64,000 nucleotides of DNA from Lactifluus volemus (Eukaryota; Basidiomycota; Agaricomycetes; Russulales; Russulaceae), in contig WTXI01000001.1 of NCBI GenBank assembly GCA_022376515.1, positions 806,001-870,000 of the forward strand. Direction: 5' to 3'. A model generated the notes under the pieces. It ran no database searches. It was not told the origin of the DNA and was given only the letters and a program-made list of their open reading frames with translations. Shown here piece after piece: positions 32,921 through 44,600 of this stretch (within the stretch, counting starts at the first letter, position 1; each line of letters starts with the position of its first letter). The translations under genes and the position numbers were made by a program.

Positions 32921-34903
32921 ATGTTCAAATACGCCTCACGGAACTTGATTTCCGTCACTCCCAAATCATGTTCAGCTCAGTTATTTAGCGCCTCTTTTGC
33001 TGTCAGTATTACGCCCAATTTTTTTTCTTTCCAATCTCGCTGCATGTCTCACATTTTTGCTTTCGCCACCACCGCTAGACAGTGAGAGGCTTCAAATACG
33101 AACCAGAAAGCTCAGAGGACATTGATTCTTCATCCGACAAGGTTCGCTATTGCCCCCGACGGCATCACGGAAAATTTTACTGATTCATGTTGGCCGTAGG
33201 ACTTCATTCTATCTATTCTTCGCGCAAACCCCTCTGCAAGGGACGCAAGGTCATATCTAGCTTCATTCGGTGCTCGACCTCGCCCCGTTCCAGTCCCAGT
33301 ACTCCCACCCCTTCCTGTACCTCCAGACTATCAAATCGCTCGTGATGTACAGCGCGTCCCGGAAGAGCCCAGGGCTAGTCCTATCGTGACGTCCATTCTT
33401 GATCCTGTACATCACAAAACTGCCCTTGTTAAGATACAAGGGCCGTTTACGGATCGCCAGTTGGAGAGCATCGCCCGTGGCATGGTCAATCTTCAAAAAC
33501 TCGGTGTTGTCAGCGTTATCATCGTTGACCAGGATCAGGTGCCCCGCGGAGAGGAAGGTGAACGCAAGGTCATATTGGAAGAGACGATGCGCGTTGTAGA
33601 AGCACTGGAGAAGCAAGGTGCCAAAACACGTCCTGTGCTAGGTGCTATCGTCCGCCTTGGTCCTATGCCTGTCGAAGTTCCCAATGTCGGCAGTTCGCGG
33701 ACGCCGATGCCTGAGGCACACACATTTCCTTCGGATCTTTCCCCCATATTGTCTGCGCTGCGCGCTGGAGAGATTCCAGTCCTTTCTCCTTTCGCCCTAG
33801 ATTCATTCTGTCGCTCAGCTAGGATAGACGCCAACGACGTGATCGCCGCTCTAGCTCGGGGCATGGTAGAAGCCGCCCAGCTTGACCGCAGCCACCAGTC
33901 CACCCACACGGCAAATTCGGAAATCTCAATTGACGTTGATTTGACGCCAATGCGCCTGATGATTATTAGCCGGGAAGGCGGCGTACCATCTTATGCCCGG
34001 TCTGGCCTTCCTCATCTCCTTGTCAATTTGGAGTCGGAATACAAGTTCATCCAGGACACGTTCCAGCCCTCATGGAAGGGTACCCATCCAGCCTCCCTTT
34101 CGAATCTCGCTCTGGCGCACACATGTCTTACTTATATGCCAACCACCTCGTCGGCAATTATGGTCAATCACCGGGCGCCAAGTTCCCTGATCGGCAATTT
34201 GATCACAAACAAACCGGCAGTAAGCTCCAGCCTTCCCCATGCGTTGCTCCAGGGTAATCGGAGCCTTACGCCCAATACACCCACCTTATTGCGTCGTGGT
34301 CTCAGCGTCGAGGTTGTACGAGATTATGTAAATATTGACAAGACCAAGATGACTCGATGTTGGACAGTCATTCGGTCGGGTGCTCGACAGCGGCGCCTTT
34401 TATCGCCGTTTGGAAAAGCACCTTGACTTTGTCATTGTCGCAGGCGACTATGCCGGTGCTGCCATCGTCACGAGGGAAACGTCCATCACGGACCCCTCTG
34501 CTCCCCCAATCGTCTACCTCGACAAGTTTGCCGTTCTCCCGAGCCACCAAGGGGATGGTACGGTAGACTTTCTCTGGGTCGCCTTGCATGACGAGACGTA
34601 CGGCCTTGGCTTGCCCTTCTCCGTTAACCCGAACGGTGGAAAGGAAGGTCGTGGGGAGGGAGAGGATCTCGTCTGGCGTAGCCGTGCTAACAATCCGGTC
34701 AACAAGTGGTACTTTGAGCGCAGTACCGGTCACCTTCGGATGGGCGATTGGATCCTGTTTTGGTGTGACGCTGAAAAACGGCTAAAGACAGAGGAAGGAC
34801 GACGCGCCTCTGCCGGCCTGTCATACGTGGAAGAGTGGGAGCATGGAAGATTAGGGTTGTGGGCGGATGTCATCCCAAGGTACCCTCGAGTTGGAAAAAG
34901 TAA
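32921..34903 (+). CDS. ARG2: N-acetylglutamate synthase, mitochondrial
   Basis: Makes N-acetylglutamate from acetyl-CoA and glutamate, the first step of fungal arginine synthesis, in mitochondria. Exon 1 ([20 protein letters not shown]) is basic and Ser/Ala-rich, a good transit peptide. Introns at about 33004-33079 and 33142-33199 lead to [20 protein letters not shown] and the amino-acid-kinase-like domain ([38 protein letters not shown]). The C-terminal GNAT-like NAT domain follows: [94 protein letters not shown]. Single missing bases shift frame at 34355-34356, 34371-34374 and 34878-34880; allowing for the last gives a natural ending PSSWKK with TAA at 34901-34903. Confidence 0.88.
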
Positions 34904-35091
34904 CATATCAAGCTCAACGGCAATTCTCGCGCATAGAGTTTTTAGGCCTCGTTGCCTGCAGGGAGACGGACTGGTTTGTGCATATTATTGTATTCGTAGC
35001 GTCGACCATTATCCGCACTGTGTGTGACCGACTCACGCCAGTGCATGTATAGTACAACAGTTTCATAAATCCAAAATAGATATTTCTCCAA

Positions 35092-36720
35092 TCAACTTGG
35101 GCGACTCCTTCGTCTCCGGGACCTCCTCACTGGCGGTGGGGCGGACGGCTGCGAACTCGAGTTTTCTGCTGCAGGGGCTTCCTTGGTCCGAGAAGCCTTA
35201 AGGGTCCCAACCCTTTTCCACGGCTGATATGGATGACCCTTGGTCAAAACCGAGTCCACCAAGTCAGCAATCCCTCGTTCGATGCACTCCAAGAAGCCGT
35301 TGACGGTCCAGTGGTCGATGTTCTTTATAAGTAGGAATACCTCGATCATATCGGAAGGGCTGTCCAGCTGCCACTCGTGGACATTGCCCCCGCTGCCGTC
35401 ACGATGTAAACCCGGAAACAAAGCGGATCGGACCATCTATATCCCGCGCGCGATGTGTTAGTTGACCCATTCTAGAGGAGAACGATGGACATGTGACTGT
35501 ACACACCAGTGGTTCTTGCCCTTCGCTAGCGCACCAATCCACATGTGCCCTGACACGGCCATCAGACCAAATGAGACCGATAACTGGGGCCTTGATATGA
35601 AGCGATTGCAAGTGCCTGACCGCTGCTGCCGTTGACATGCGGTTCTGCCTGTACGCGTCTTCGAGCAGGCTATGACCCGGCTTCTTGTCCTCCCAAAAGC
35701 TTGACACGAACCGGAAGCCGGGCGTGCGGGACAACTGCACGCATGGGGTACTCTGGCACGTGAACGATTCCTCTCCCCGTGCAGCAGAACCGGTGAGTCT
35801 GCTACGCCGAAGTTGTTTGAAGGCCGAGTCTGCAGCGAGCGATAATTTCCGGATGTCCTTTTCGGGAACAAATACCGCGCTGTCAGGAACAGCACTTTTT
35901 GGGTTCAAAATCCTCGCGGTCTCCGTTCTAATTTGGGGATGGGGTGGGGGCTGAGGGAGGCCGATTGGTAATTTCACCCTAGTACAATCAGTCAGCAAGG
36001 GAATCAAAAACAATGTCCTCGGCCATTTACTTATATGTAGAGTTGCACAATGCGGAACTGCGAAGGCTTTCGTACCTGACATGGCTGTGAGTCCATCTGC
36101 ACTTACTTCGGAATGGCACTCACACGTTCGAGACGAATTCGGCCTCAGACACTTTGTCATTGGATTCAGAACGCATCCGCTGGAGGCGTTCCCAAACGAA
36201 AAATACGCTTTTCATTTCGTCAAGGAGTCGACGGTTTCGTTCGGCTGAGCTAGTATTTGAGAAGAGCTGAGGATATTCCTCATTAACCCTCATCAGGAAA
36301 GCAACAAACTCGGCACTTGAGGTCGCCTTCATCCTCCGGTAGAATTTGGAAGACTAAACCAACAGATGCGACAACACAGATTCAATCGAGACCTCATACG
36401 GGCAGTAGAAATAGACGCTTTCTTACTTTGTCGACCCATTCCGCAGGAAGACGTCCTCGTGTATTAAAAATGTCTCCCACGTACACCTTGTAATCTTCCG
36501 GAAGGTCGGAGAACTCTACTTCTTCGCAACCTTGGAAAGAACACCAGATGTCGAATCTCTTTGCGTTCCTTGCAATTCTAGGACAAAAGGGTCTAGAAGT
36601 GATTTTATACATGGAGAAAGAAGGCGCACTCGGACGCGGAAAAGGAACGCGAGTGTCGGACGTTCGATCTCTTCTTTGGGGAGGTTGAAGTAGCCGAGTC
36701 GAGGAAGATCTCGGTACCAT
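35092..36720 (-). CDS. Uncharacterised basidiomycete protein
   Basis: A multi-exon gene for a soluble protein of about 450 aa. Recognisable blocks in order: FDIWCSFQGCEEVEFSDLPE, GRLPAEWVDK, MKATSSAEFVAFLMRVNEEY, FFVWERLQRMRS, VSEAEFVSNV, IRKLSLAADSAFKQL, the Cys-containing QSTPCVQLSRTPGFRFVSSF, WEDKKPGHSLLEDAYRQNRM, APVIGLIWSDGRVRAHVDWC, then DMIEVFLLIKNIDHWTVNGF and a basic Pro/Arg-rich tail (RRSRRRRSRPS). No signal peptide or membrane helix. The ordered domain with EDAYRQNRM and W-rich motifs suggests a conserved fold, possibly ligand or nuclease related, but I do not recognise it. Start ATG at 36720, stop at 35092. Confidence 0.6.
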
Positions 36721-36967
36721 TTTATTTCTGTAAAGACAGTGCGGGTGCTAGATTAAAAAATGTGATTGAATGCGTTAGTAATATCGTCACAGTCGTCAGC
36801 GATGGTAGAGTTATGCTTTGCAAGTGTAGAAATGATTTAAAGCTCGGGGATGGGCGTAGAAGAGAAAGGTTAAGAGTGTATTATAGGCGCCTACGTGACA
36901 CGGTCTATGAAAGACTTTTTCGGGTTCCGACCGCTCACATACACGTGACCGCGACATCCGCGCGTCT

Positions 36968-38334
36968 TCAAAAAAGCTTATCCATTACTTTACGCGAAGC
37001 TTCCACTCCCAGCTACATACAATCAGCCACGACACAACTAGAAAAAGGTTTTAAAAAATTCTTACGAATGTTGCTGCATTCGCAGGGAATGCCTGCCAGC
37101 ACCACGTTAGCAATCAAGAATGCTCACAAGTTCCCCATGTGGGAGACGCACTCGTGCCATGGCCGGTCCAAACCCTTTCCATAGTGCTTTCACACCGTCC
37201 GTGGCAATAGTCTTCCGCGCACAGTCCATGATACCAGAATACGTCCCAGTGGGTGCAGATTGTAACCTTGATTTCAGAACCTGGCACACGAATGGATCAG
37301 CGATATAAAAACTTTCCGAAATCGGCACATGGGTCAAATGATACGCACATCTGGAGGAATAGCAATGGACCACATCGCTACCCCCGCGGTTCCACCGGCC
37401 AGGATGACTTGGCCAATGTTCAAATCCGAGGATGATGCGCCGGCAGGGGCGAGTGCTTTCTTCGTCACTTCGTAAGCCGCGAAGTATCTTCGGGGTAGAC
37501 CAAATAGTTAGAATGGCAGGCGGGACGCGATTTGTGAAGCAACGTACGCCGCACTCCCGGGTCCGTCCCGTGCCAGTGTGGCAAACGTGCCTCGGTAAAT
37601 GCTACGAATCCCTCCCTCCCTGTATAGATGTCCAATCACGTCAAAAACGCCCTTGTATTGCATGGTGGATCCTCCCTGCCCTTGCACCTCAACAGAATAT
37701 AAGAATAGCACGCCGCATTCCATTTTGTGAAACTTACTTGTAAAAGCACTTTGGCACGTTCAACCGGTGCGGTGACTAGTGTAGTAGGAACGGCGGACAG
37801 GAAGCCCGCCGCGGCGAGCTCTCCCGTTGAGAGTGCTGTGTCGGTGCGATTTGGCGTGAAAGCGCGGATCAGTCGCTTGGAAGCGTCGTATGCCTGTGCA
37901 GAATCAGAGATTGCGAGTCACATACATCCGTTGGGGAGAAAGTACCCAGAATGAGAGCGCAAATATGGGCGTCACACCCAACAACGGGGGCACCACCCCA
38001 CGATATAACCCAGTGGCGCCGTCCCTTGCCAATGTCTTCTTCAGGACATCCAGGCCTCCTGTATACTCTCCAGGAGGCGCAGTCTGCAGTCTCGTCTTGG
38101 TCAAGTCAAACGGATGTCCTAGCGAGCGAGTGAGCAGACGCGAATAGACAATCAAATTAAAGGAGACGGTATAGCATCTTGAGTACACGCACCAACCAAG
38201 ACTGCACAGACGCCGCCAAAGCCCCCGGCGAGAAAAGATTTTGCATTCTCCGCTGCAGCCGACACGACCGAGACTGGCGCCTTTATCGTTGTCTTGGTTA
38301 TGATCGCCTGCTCGGACGGGTCCCTGCTCTGCAT
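36968..38334 (-). CDS. Mitochondrial carnitine/acylcarnitine carrier
   Basis: A three-repeat mitochondrial carrier that exchanges acylcarnitines for carnitine across the inner membrane. The N-terminus is MQSRDPSEQAIITKT, then AENAKSFLAGGFGGVCAVLV. The three Px(D/E)xx(K/R) signatures are HPFDLTKTRLQTAP, TAPVERAKVLLQ and IPPDVLKSRLQSAP, a set typical of the carnitine carrier subfamily. Between them lie GLYRGVVPPLLGVTPIFALS, GGIRSIYRGTFATLARDGPG and VKALWKGFGPAMAR. Small 3' exons complete it: AFPANAATF and, after an intron starting GTAAGA, LGVEASRKVMDKLF with TGA at 36968-36970. Imported acyl groups would feed mitochondrial beta-oxidation, next to the thiolase and dehydrogenase functions also encoded in this window. 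Confidence 0.87.
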
Positions 38335-38589
38335 TTTGATATATAATTACCTCGGTGAACCAAAAAAAAATTAGGAGCGAAGAGAGGAAGAAACTCACCA
38401 TTGTGTTAATGTTGAGGACCGGCGCCCATAAAATCACAAGCGCGGGCTCCCGGCCCTGTGCAAAGCCGGTGTTGCCAAAACGAAAATACTTCTCTGACCC
38501 TCTCAATAAAAAATTGGATATATCTATCATACAATAGGCGGACAAGTATTATGCTAATGCACTTCTATACGATGATCTCAGACTGTCCA

Positions 38590-41369
38590 TTAGGATTCGT
38601 CGTCATCTTCTCTGCTAAAACCGCCAATAGGCTCGTATGTCGCCTCACTTCTATCCATTCGCCAAATCTTCCGAACACCCAAAAAGAAAAGCCCAATAGC
38701 AGCTACACCGAAGACCACAATAACCACCGGCGCGCCGTATTCCATCCACAAAGGTGGCTCGTACGGGACCAGCAGTCTGTCATCTCAATGACACCGCCTG
38801 CTCCACCTCCAGTCGTGGCACGCCCCCAGCCGGTCACTTTGGCCCAATCCTTCTTTCCGCCGGTGCCGCGGGCATTCTTGATTCCTACTACGAGCTGGCC
38901 CCCTTCCGCCTCGCGGAACACGACGTCACGATAGTTCGATCCAGGTGAGACGAGTGTCTCGTATGCGTCTGAGTCATGTAAGCGGATTGGCTGGTTATTG
39001 TTGGGCGTCTCAGAGATATCTAGGGAATTCCGTGTGTCGAGGAGGTGCTGCCCTACAATGAGTTGCATCCCAGCCTTGTCAGAGTACAGTCGCGTCAAAT
39101 TGATTTTCTTGAATGCATCATCCGAGGGGCAAAGGAGAGTCCATCCCGTGCCCGAAATACCATCCTGACCCCAGGGCGAATCCACCGGCGGGGCCGTCCC
39201 ATTCAGAACCCACTCCATGCCAGCTTTGGTTATCAAGTTCATCATTGTTGTGCCCTTTGCGGCCTTGGCCAACTTCCCCACCGTCAGGTGCACCGAGCGC
39301 GGAATAAAGATATCCGAGAGCTCGTGCACGACACCGGTCTCTGATAGCAGATTCATTGGAGAAAACTGAGGGCTCAAGCCCGCCCATCCGCCGCTGGGAG
39401 TCAAGGTGATGGAACCATCTTGGGTGTGTTCAACATGCAAGTCAGATCCTTCCAACGTAGGGTACGTCCGAGCTGTGGAGTTTTGTAGATCCCGGGTATA
39501 CACAACACCATCAATGACGTGGTGCAAGACCACATTTTCAAGATCTGCCGCGCCTGAAGCAGACAGGAGATGTGCACTGACAAGTAAACCAAGGCGCTTG
39601 AATGCTTCGTTGTGGGGCACGAGTAGCGTCGTGCGGGGGCTGAGCTTGATGGTGTCTGCCAGACCAACGGAGAAGATTGCAGCCAAGAAAGATGAGAAGT
39701 TGAGAGTAGGCAATGCAACTTGCAATGAATTGCCGGGAGGGAATAGAGGGCGAGAGATGAAGTAAACAACAGTGTTGTTGATCTCAACTAGGTTCAGTTT
39801 GTAAGCATGACAGATGGAACGTTGAAACGAGGGACTAACTGGGATCCCCGATGATGGAAGCTCCGCTGAAGCTGATAGCTTGGGCTAGACTGCCGTGATG
39901 CTGACTGACTGACACTTCTAATACCTGCGATTTTCCGCGTAGACCAGGCTCATCCAGTTCTGTCTCTACGAGTAGACCATCGTTGAGATGTTTAGGAGTC
40001 CAACGACCAGGGAGGAAGTGGTATTTCAACAGCCTCCTAAGATCTTCACTACCCTCTTGGGCAGTTCTTCATCTCCGAACACTGACATAACATCATCTTG
40101 GGGAGCAAGAATTGTGTACTTGGCGTGGGTGTCATTGATGAGATGAGCCAAATTGACAGAATGAATCATGGAGATGAAGTTGGTGCAATTCAACGTGAGT
40201 AGAAATTTCTCTGGAGTTAGTTGCAGAGCGCCTTGAGGAATCAGAAGTGATGAGACAGTGTGGAGGACTCCATTGGATGCATATATGTCGGGCTCGATGA
40301 GTTGAGCACCCGATACTGAGACATTGTCAGGGGTAGTGACAACGGTCAGCTGCCTCCCATCGAGAGTAGTCACTGCGTTGGATTAGACAAGCGAGTGTGA
40401 GGGGTGGAAAGAAAGGACTGACGATTAATGCCAGGATCGAATGATTCGGACCATTTCACGCCATTCTGCACGACAGCATGCAATTCAAAAATACGGATTA
40501 AGTCGTTTGAAGCAAATCCGCTCTCAAGGTAGAGTTTCTCGATCGGGTGGAGAGCATTCCAGGCAGAATCCACAGGAACAAAAAGGGTGAGCTCCGCTGT
40601 CTTATTGAGACGATCGATCACCGCTGGGGTCAATATCCTGTGAAAGTAGGACGTCGAAGGATGCTCAGAGATGACATTTGCTAAGCAGACAAAATCAAAT
40701 ACACAAGTAATATATGAAAGAATGATGCGCACCTAAGCTGGAGGGGACAGCCAAGATACTGTCTACGCCGACGAGGAGACCGTTGCCGGCGTCAACAGGA
40801 TCCTTGATAACATGAGCACCACCTTTACCAAACGCGTCGACGCCGACAAAAGTCTTTCCGTCTTTGGTGGCTACTCGGAGGCGTTGCGGTTCGCCACCCA
40901 GAGAGCCATTGGGGATGGGGAGCCACGGAGGATAAGGGGGCGGATCCCGGGACGGGGCGTCGGAGTGGCCATGGGGATAATGAAGTGTCTTGGTGACAAG
41001 AACATTATTTTCCCTAGGAAGGGTGATTGTATAGTTAAGCAGATGATAGAATAATTCTTGGCGAAGCTGCTCATTCACGTTGTCGCCTACGAGTGAATCG
41101 AGCTGAGAAAGGGTTTTATGGCGTTTAATTGCATCGTTAGTGGGGGCGAAAAAAGTGCTGCTATTGAGCCTGTTGAGGGTTGGGATAAGTCTTGCCCGTT
41201 GGAGGAGTCTAAGGAGAGTTGTGTAATCTGAATCGTTCGAAAGCTTGTCTACGAGAGTTGTCGAGAAAGCGACTTGTTGACGGTTTAGAGGTAATTGGGA
41301 GTGAAGGGAGGCGAGAGAATAAGGAATGAATGGGAGGAGGGAGAGAGGAATGAAGTGGGAGAGACGCAT
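38590..41369 (-). CDS. Multi-FAS1 (fasciclin) type I membrane protein, Fsc1-like
   Basis: A signal peptide (MRLSHFIPLSLLPFIPYSLA) is followed by about five FAS1 domains: DYTTLLRLLQRARLIPTLNR..STFFAPTNDAI; ELTLFVPVDSAWNALHPIEK; KYTILAPQDDVMSVFGDEEL; FSSFLAAIFSVGLADTIKLS..TTLLVPHNEAFKRLG; and LLCPSDDAFKKINLTRLYS. Near the C-terminus come EPPLWMEYGAPVVIVVFGVA (membrane helix), a basic WRMDRSEATYEPIGG tail and an acidic end (TAA at 38590-38592). This layout matches fission-yeast Fsc1, a vacuolar-membrane protein needed for autophagosome-vacuole fusion; that role is inferred. One C appears to be lost at 38770-38777, just before the membrane segment. Divergent from RAV1. Confidence 0.83.
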
Positions 41370-41674
41370 TTGTAAAGCGGGGAGCGAGTGAGACTGCGCG
41401 CGACACTTCTTATGAACGGTGCCATGTCCGTGAATGCATGACGCGTGTGTGCCTGTATGCGCGTGCCCGTGTTTTGGTCTTGCCCCTGACCACTGTAAAA
41501 TGCTTCGACTCGTGCGCGCCTTCCCTGGATCACCTTCCTCGACTTTACTTTTCCTATATCTACCCACAGAGACCCTTCTCGTCAGTCCCTTTTCCTACTT
41601 TAAACTTTCCTTCAGTCCTCACCCAAGCAACGTTTCCTAGCTTTACTCCTCCGCTGATACAGTCGTCATCCTCG
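41370..41674. promoter_or_regulatory. Bidirectional promoter region, fasciclin gene / RAV1
   Basis: About 305 bp between the two starts, with strongly pyrimidine-rich plus-strand DNA toward RAV1 (41520-41670) as in many fungal promoters. No specific box identified. Confidence 0.4.
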
Positions 41675-44600
41675 ATGCTACCTCTCTTCGTCTCATCCGC
41701 ACTCTAGCTTTTTCTCAGATCTTCCCTGGCAGGGACCATGCAAGTGCAAGTATCACACCCCTCGCAGTCGACCCCGCGTTGAAGCTCGTATGCACACCCC
41801 CCCCCCTTGTCTGATACAACGTCCTTTCCGTTAACGGTCTCCTCATCTCGTCTCAGGTCGTGGCGGCATCCGGACCGAGGCTTGCCGTTTGGGCCCTTTC
41901 TGGAGTCTCTGCCCGCACTTGGCTCGTCCACTCGTCACTGGTTCTTCCCGATGACAAGCATATCGATGCCATTGACTGTAGTTCGGGTGTGTTTGCCGCC
42001 CCGTCTAGCTTATCATAACTGACTCCGTCTAGGTCTCTTGGCACTCGCGACACGTTCCACGCTGTCCGTTTACACTTTAATTATGGAAAATGATCTTCCA
42101 ACTTGGTCATGCAAGTGGACCCGCAGGTGCCTTTCCCCATATCTGTACAGTTTTCATCATCTCATCCACGGAACAGCTCACAGACGCTATCTTCGATCTT
42201 CTTTTCCCCTTCCTTGGCGCACCTCGCAACTACCCTGGAGGTTTGCATACGCAGTTCCTATACCCTGTTTGTCGTTTGACCGACATCTAGCAAGCCAAAG
42301 TTGTTGGCATAGTTTCGACAACTTCTGGCCGGCAGATTCAGAGGATTCCCCACCCTAGATCCGTCACAAATGTCGTGTGGCGTTCTGCCCAGGCCTCCAG
42401 CCGGTGAGCGTCCTCCGAAACTCAAAGTCCGTGCACCGCTAAGTGCTCCTACTAGGGATAGTCTCGTTTTGTATACAGTTACCTGTGACGCAGCACTTCG
42501 TATATTTATACCTGTCCTCGACTCCCCGCAGTACCTGCAGCTACATGCTACTTTAGATTTATACTCGTCAATGCCTTCGCAGCCACTCTCAAGACAAGCA
42601 GAGAAGCCCATTTCGAGTGTTTTCTACCTCAATAGGGATGTCTTTTCAAGGGTGCTTACGGCAGTCCTCACGAACATGTCGGACAACGACGATGCGAAAA
42701 TACGCAGAATCAAGGATATAAGGGACGGGGGGTGGGACATGTTCATGCACGTACTTCCCGATGGCTCGTTATCAATTCGAGCCCTTGCAGTACGTAATGC
42801 GCTATCATTAGCAGACGAAGGTCTTATCTTTCGTTAGAACATCGATCGGCGACCCCCGACCCTCCTCAAGCAGTTCACACTTCTTCAAAACGTCACCGCC
42901 TCTCTTCCCTGTGCGCCTTCCTACCTCCATGTTGTTCCCGGTCCTACAAAGTACACCCTCGCATTGGTCTCAACGGCTCCTTTGTCCGTGCATGTACTCG
43001 AACCTTTGAACTTCTTTGACTCATGTACTGATGCCCTCTTACTACGTGACCGCGTCCTCGATTACGTGTCTGATGAAGATTCGCACATTAAAAGGTTCGT
43101 GCGCACACCTGATGGGACAGGCCTGGCAGTTGTGCGTGAATCAGGGGGTGAAACGTGGGTGATGCACGACCTTGGCACTGTACTCCAGCGAGCCGGTCGG
43201 TGGACAGTGGCAGATTATGTGGTCGTGTTGAATGGAGGCAAGTTCACGTGAAATGAAGAAATCTACCCATACTCATACATATCCTCAGGACATTCCTTTG
43301 CCACGTTTTCGACTTCCACTTGCACTCTCACATTACATACCACGCCCGAAGTCACCCTTCCCCTTCCTTCTATATCCTCCTTGTTTTCGCTTCCTCCCCG
43401 AAACACTACGTCATATGAATGCATATATGCCATCACTATCGGCCCGACTCCCTCTATATGTCACGTCCATGCAGTGACTGGAGAGAACCCTTCACTCACT
43501 CTTATCTCTCAGACGGCATTGCCGCTGCCATCACCGGCAATATTTACCCTTCCTGTCGACCCCATGGGTTGGATTTCGAGCCGTGACCAGGCAGGAATGG
43601 AACGCGACGTCCTCTTAAGCGTGGGCAGAGATGGTGAACTGATGTTTTGGGTCCCTGAAGAAAAAAAAATTGGTTGGCGTTGCACTGGAAAAGTACGCAC
43701 ATCCCGAGAGAACATACGCCTGGCTCAGTGTAGTTCCGCAAAAAAGACTGTTCTCAGTGCGTTGTTTCCTCACATGACATCTGCAGGCTGAGTTTATGCT
43801 TTTCTATAGTCGTGCCTCGCGCAGACGGAGAAGAGCTTACGATCTGGGACTCGAAAGAGTCTGAATTCGCCTCGGGATTGGAGTATGCGAAGATTTACAG
43901 CTCATCCGACCGTGTGAACGATCTCGACTGGAGCTCAACACCCGACGGCCAATCCATACTCGCAGTCGGGTTTGCATATCGTGTCGAGGTGCTGTGTCAA
44001 CAGCGGATGACATACTTCGACGAGGGTCCGGGTTGGGGTGTCATCAAGATCATTGAGTTGGAAAAGTGAGTTCGGACGTTTCTCTTGGCCTCCAAAAGCT
44101 CACTCGATCTTTCTCAAGTCTGCTCTCGCACCCAATCAGTGACTCTATTTGGTTAGCATATGGCGCTTTGCTCGTTGGCTCCGGTCATCAGATGTGCTTG
44201 TATGGATTGCCTCGCCAAACTGCAAATGAACAAGCTGAAGAAGGCCTCTTCGAGTATGTTGCAAGATTGAATGGACCACTCGCCGATTATCACCCCCAGA
44301 TGCTGCTACAATGTCTCTTGTGGGGTTGGTACCGTCCCCTCTTTCCTTGTCATCATGCCCACCTATGTCTATTAGACAAGCTCGACGTTGTCAAAGAAAT
44401 TATCGTGAACCTAGCTCGCGACGTAGACGCTTGGCACGAACTACATATGGACAATTTTAAGTCAAGCACCATCTCAATCGATCGCTATTTCAAAAAGGAT
44501 CGCATTTTTAGCCCGGTTGGTTTGGCAATCTTATATATCGAATTTTACTGACTAGCATGGAAGGTCACAAACACTCACCGCCGACAGTATTCTTCGCTGT

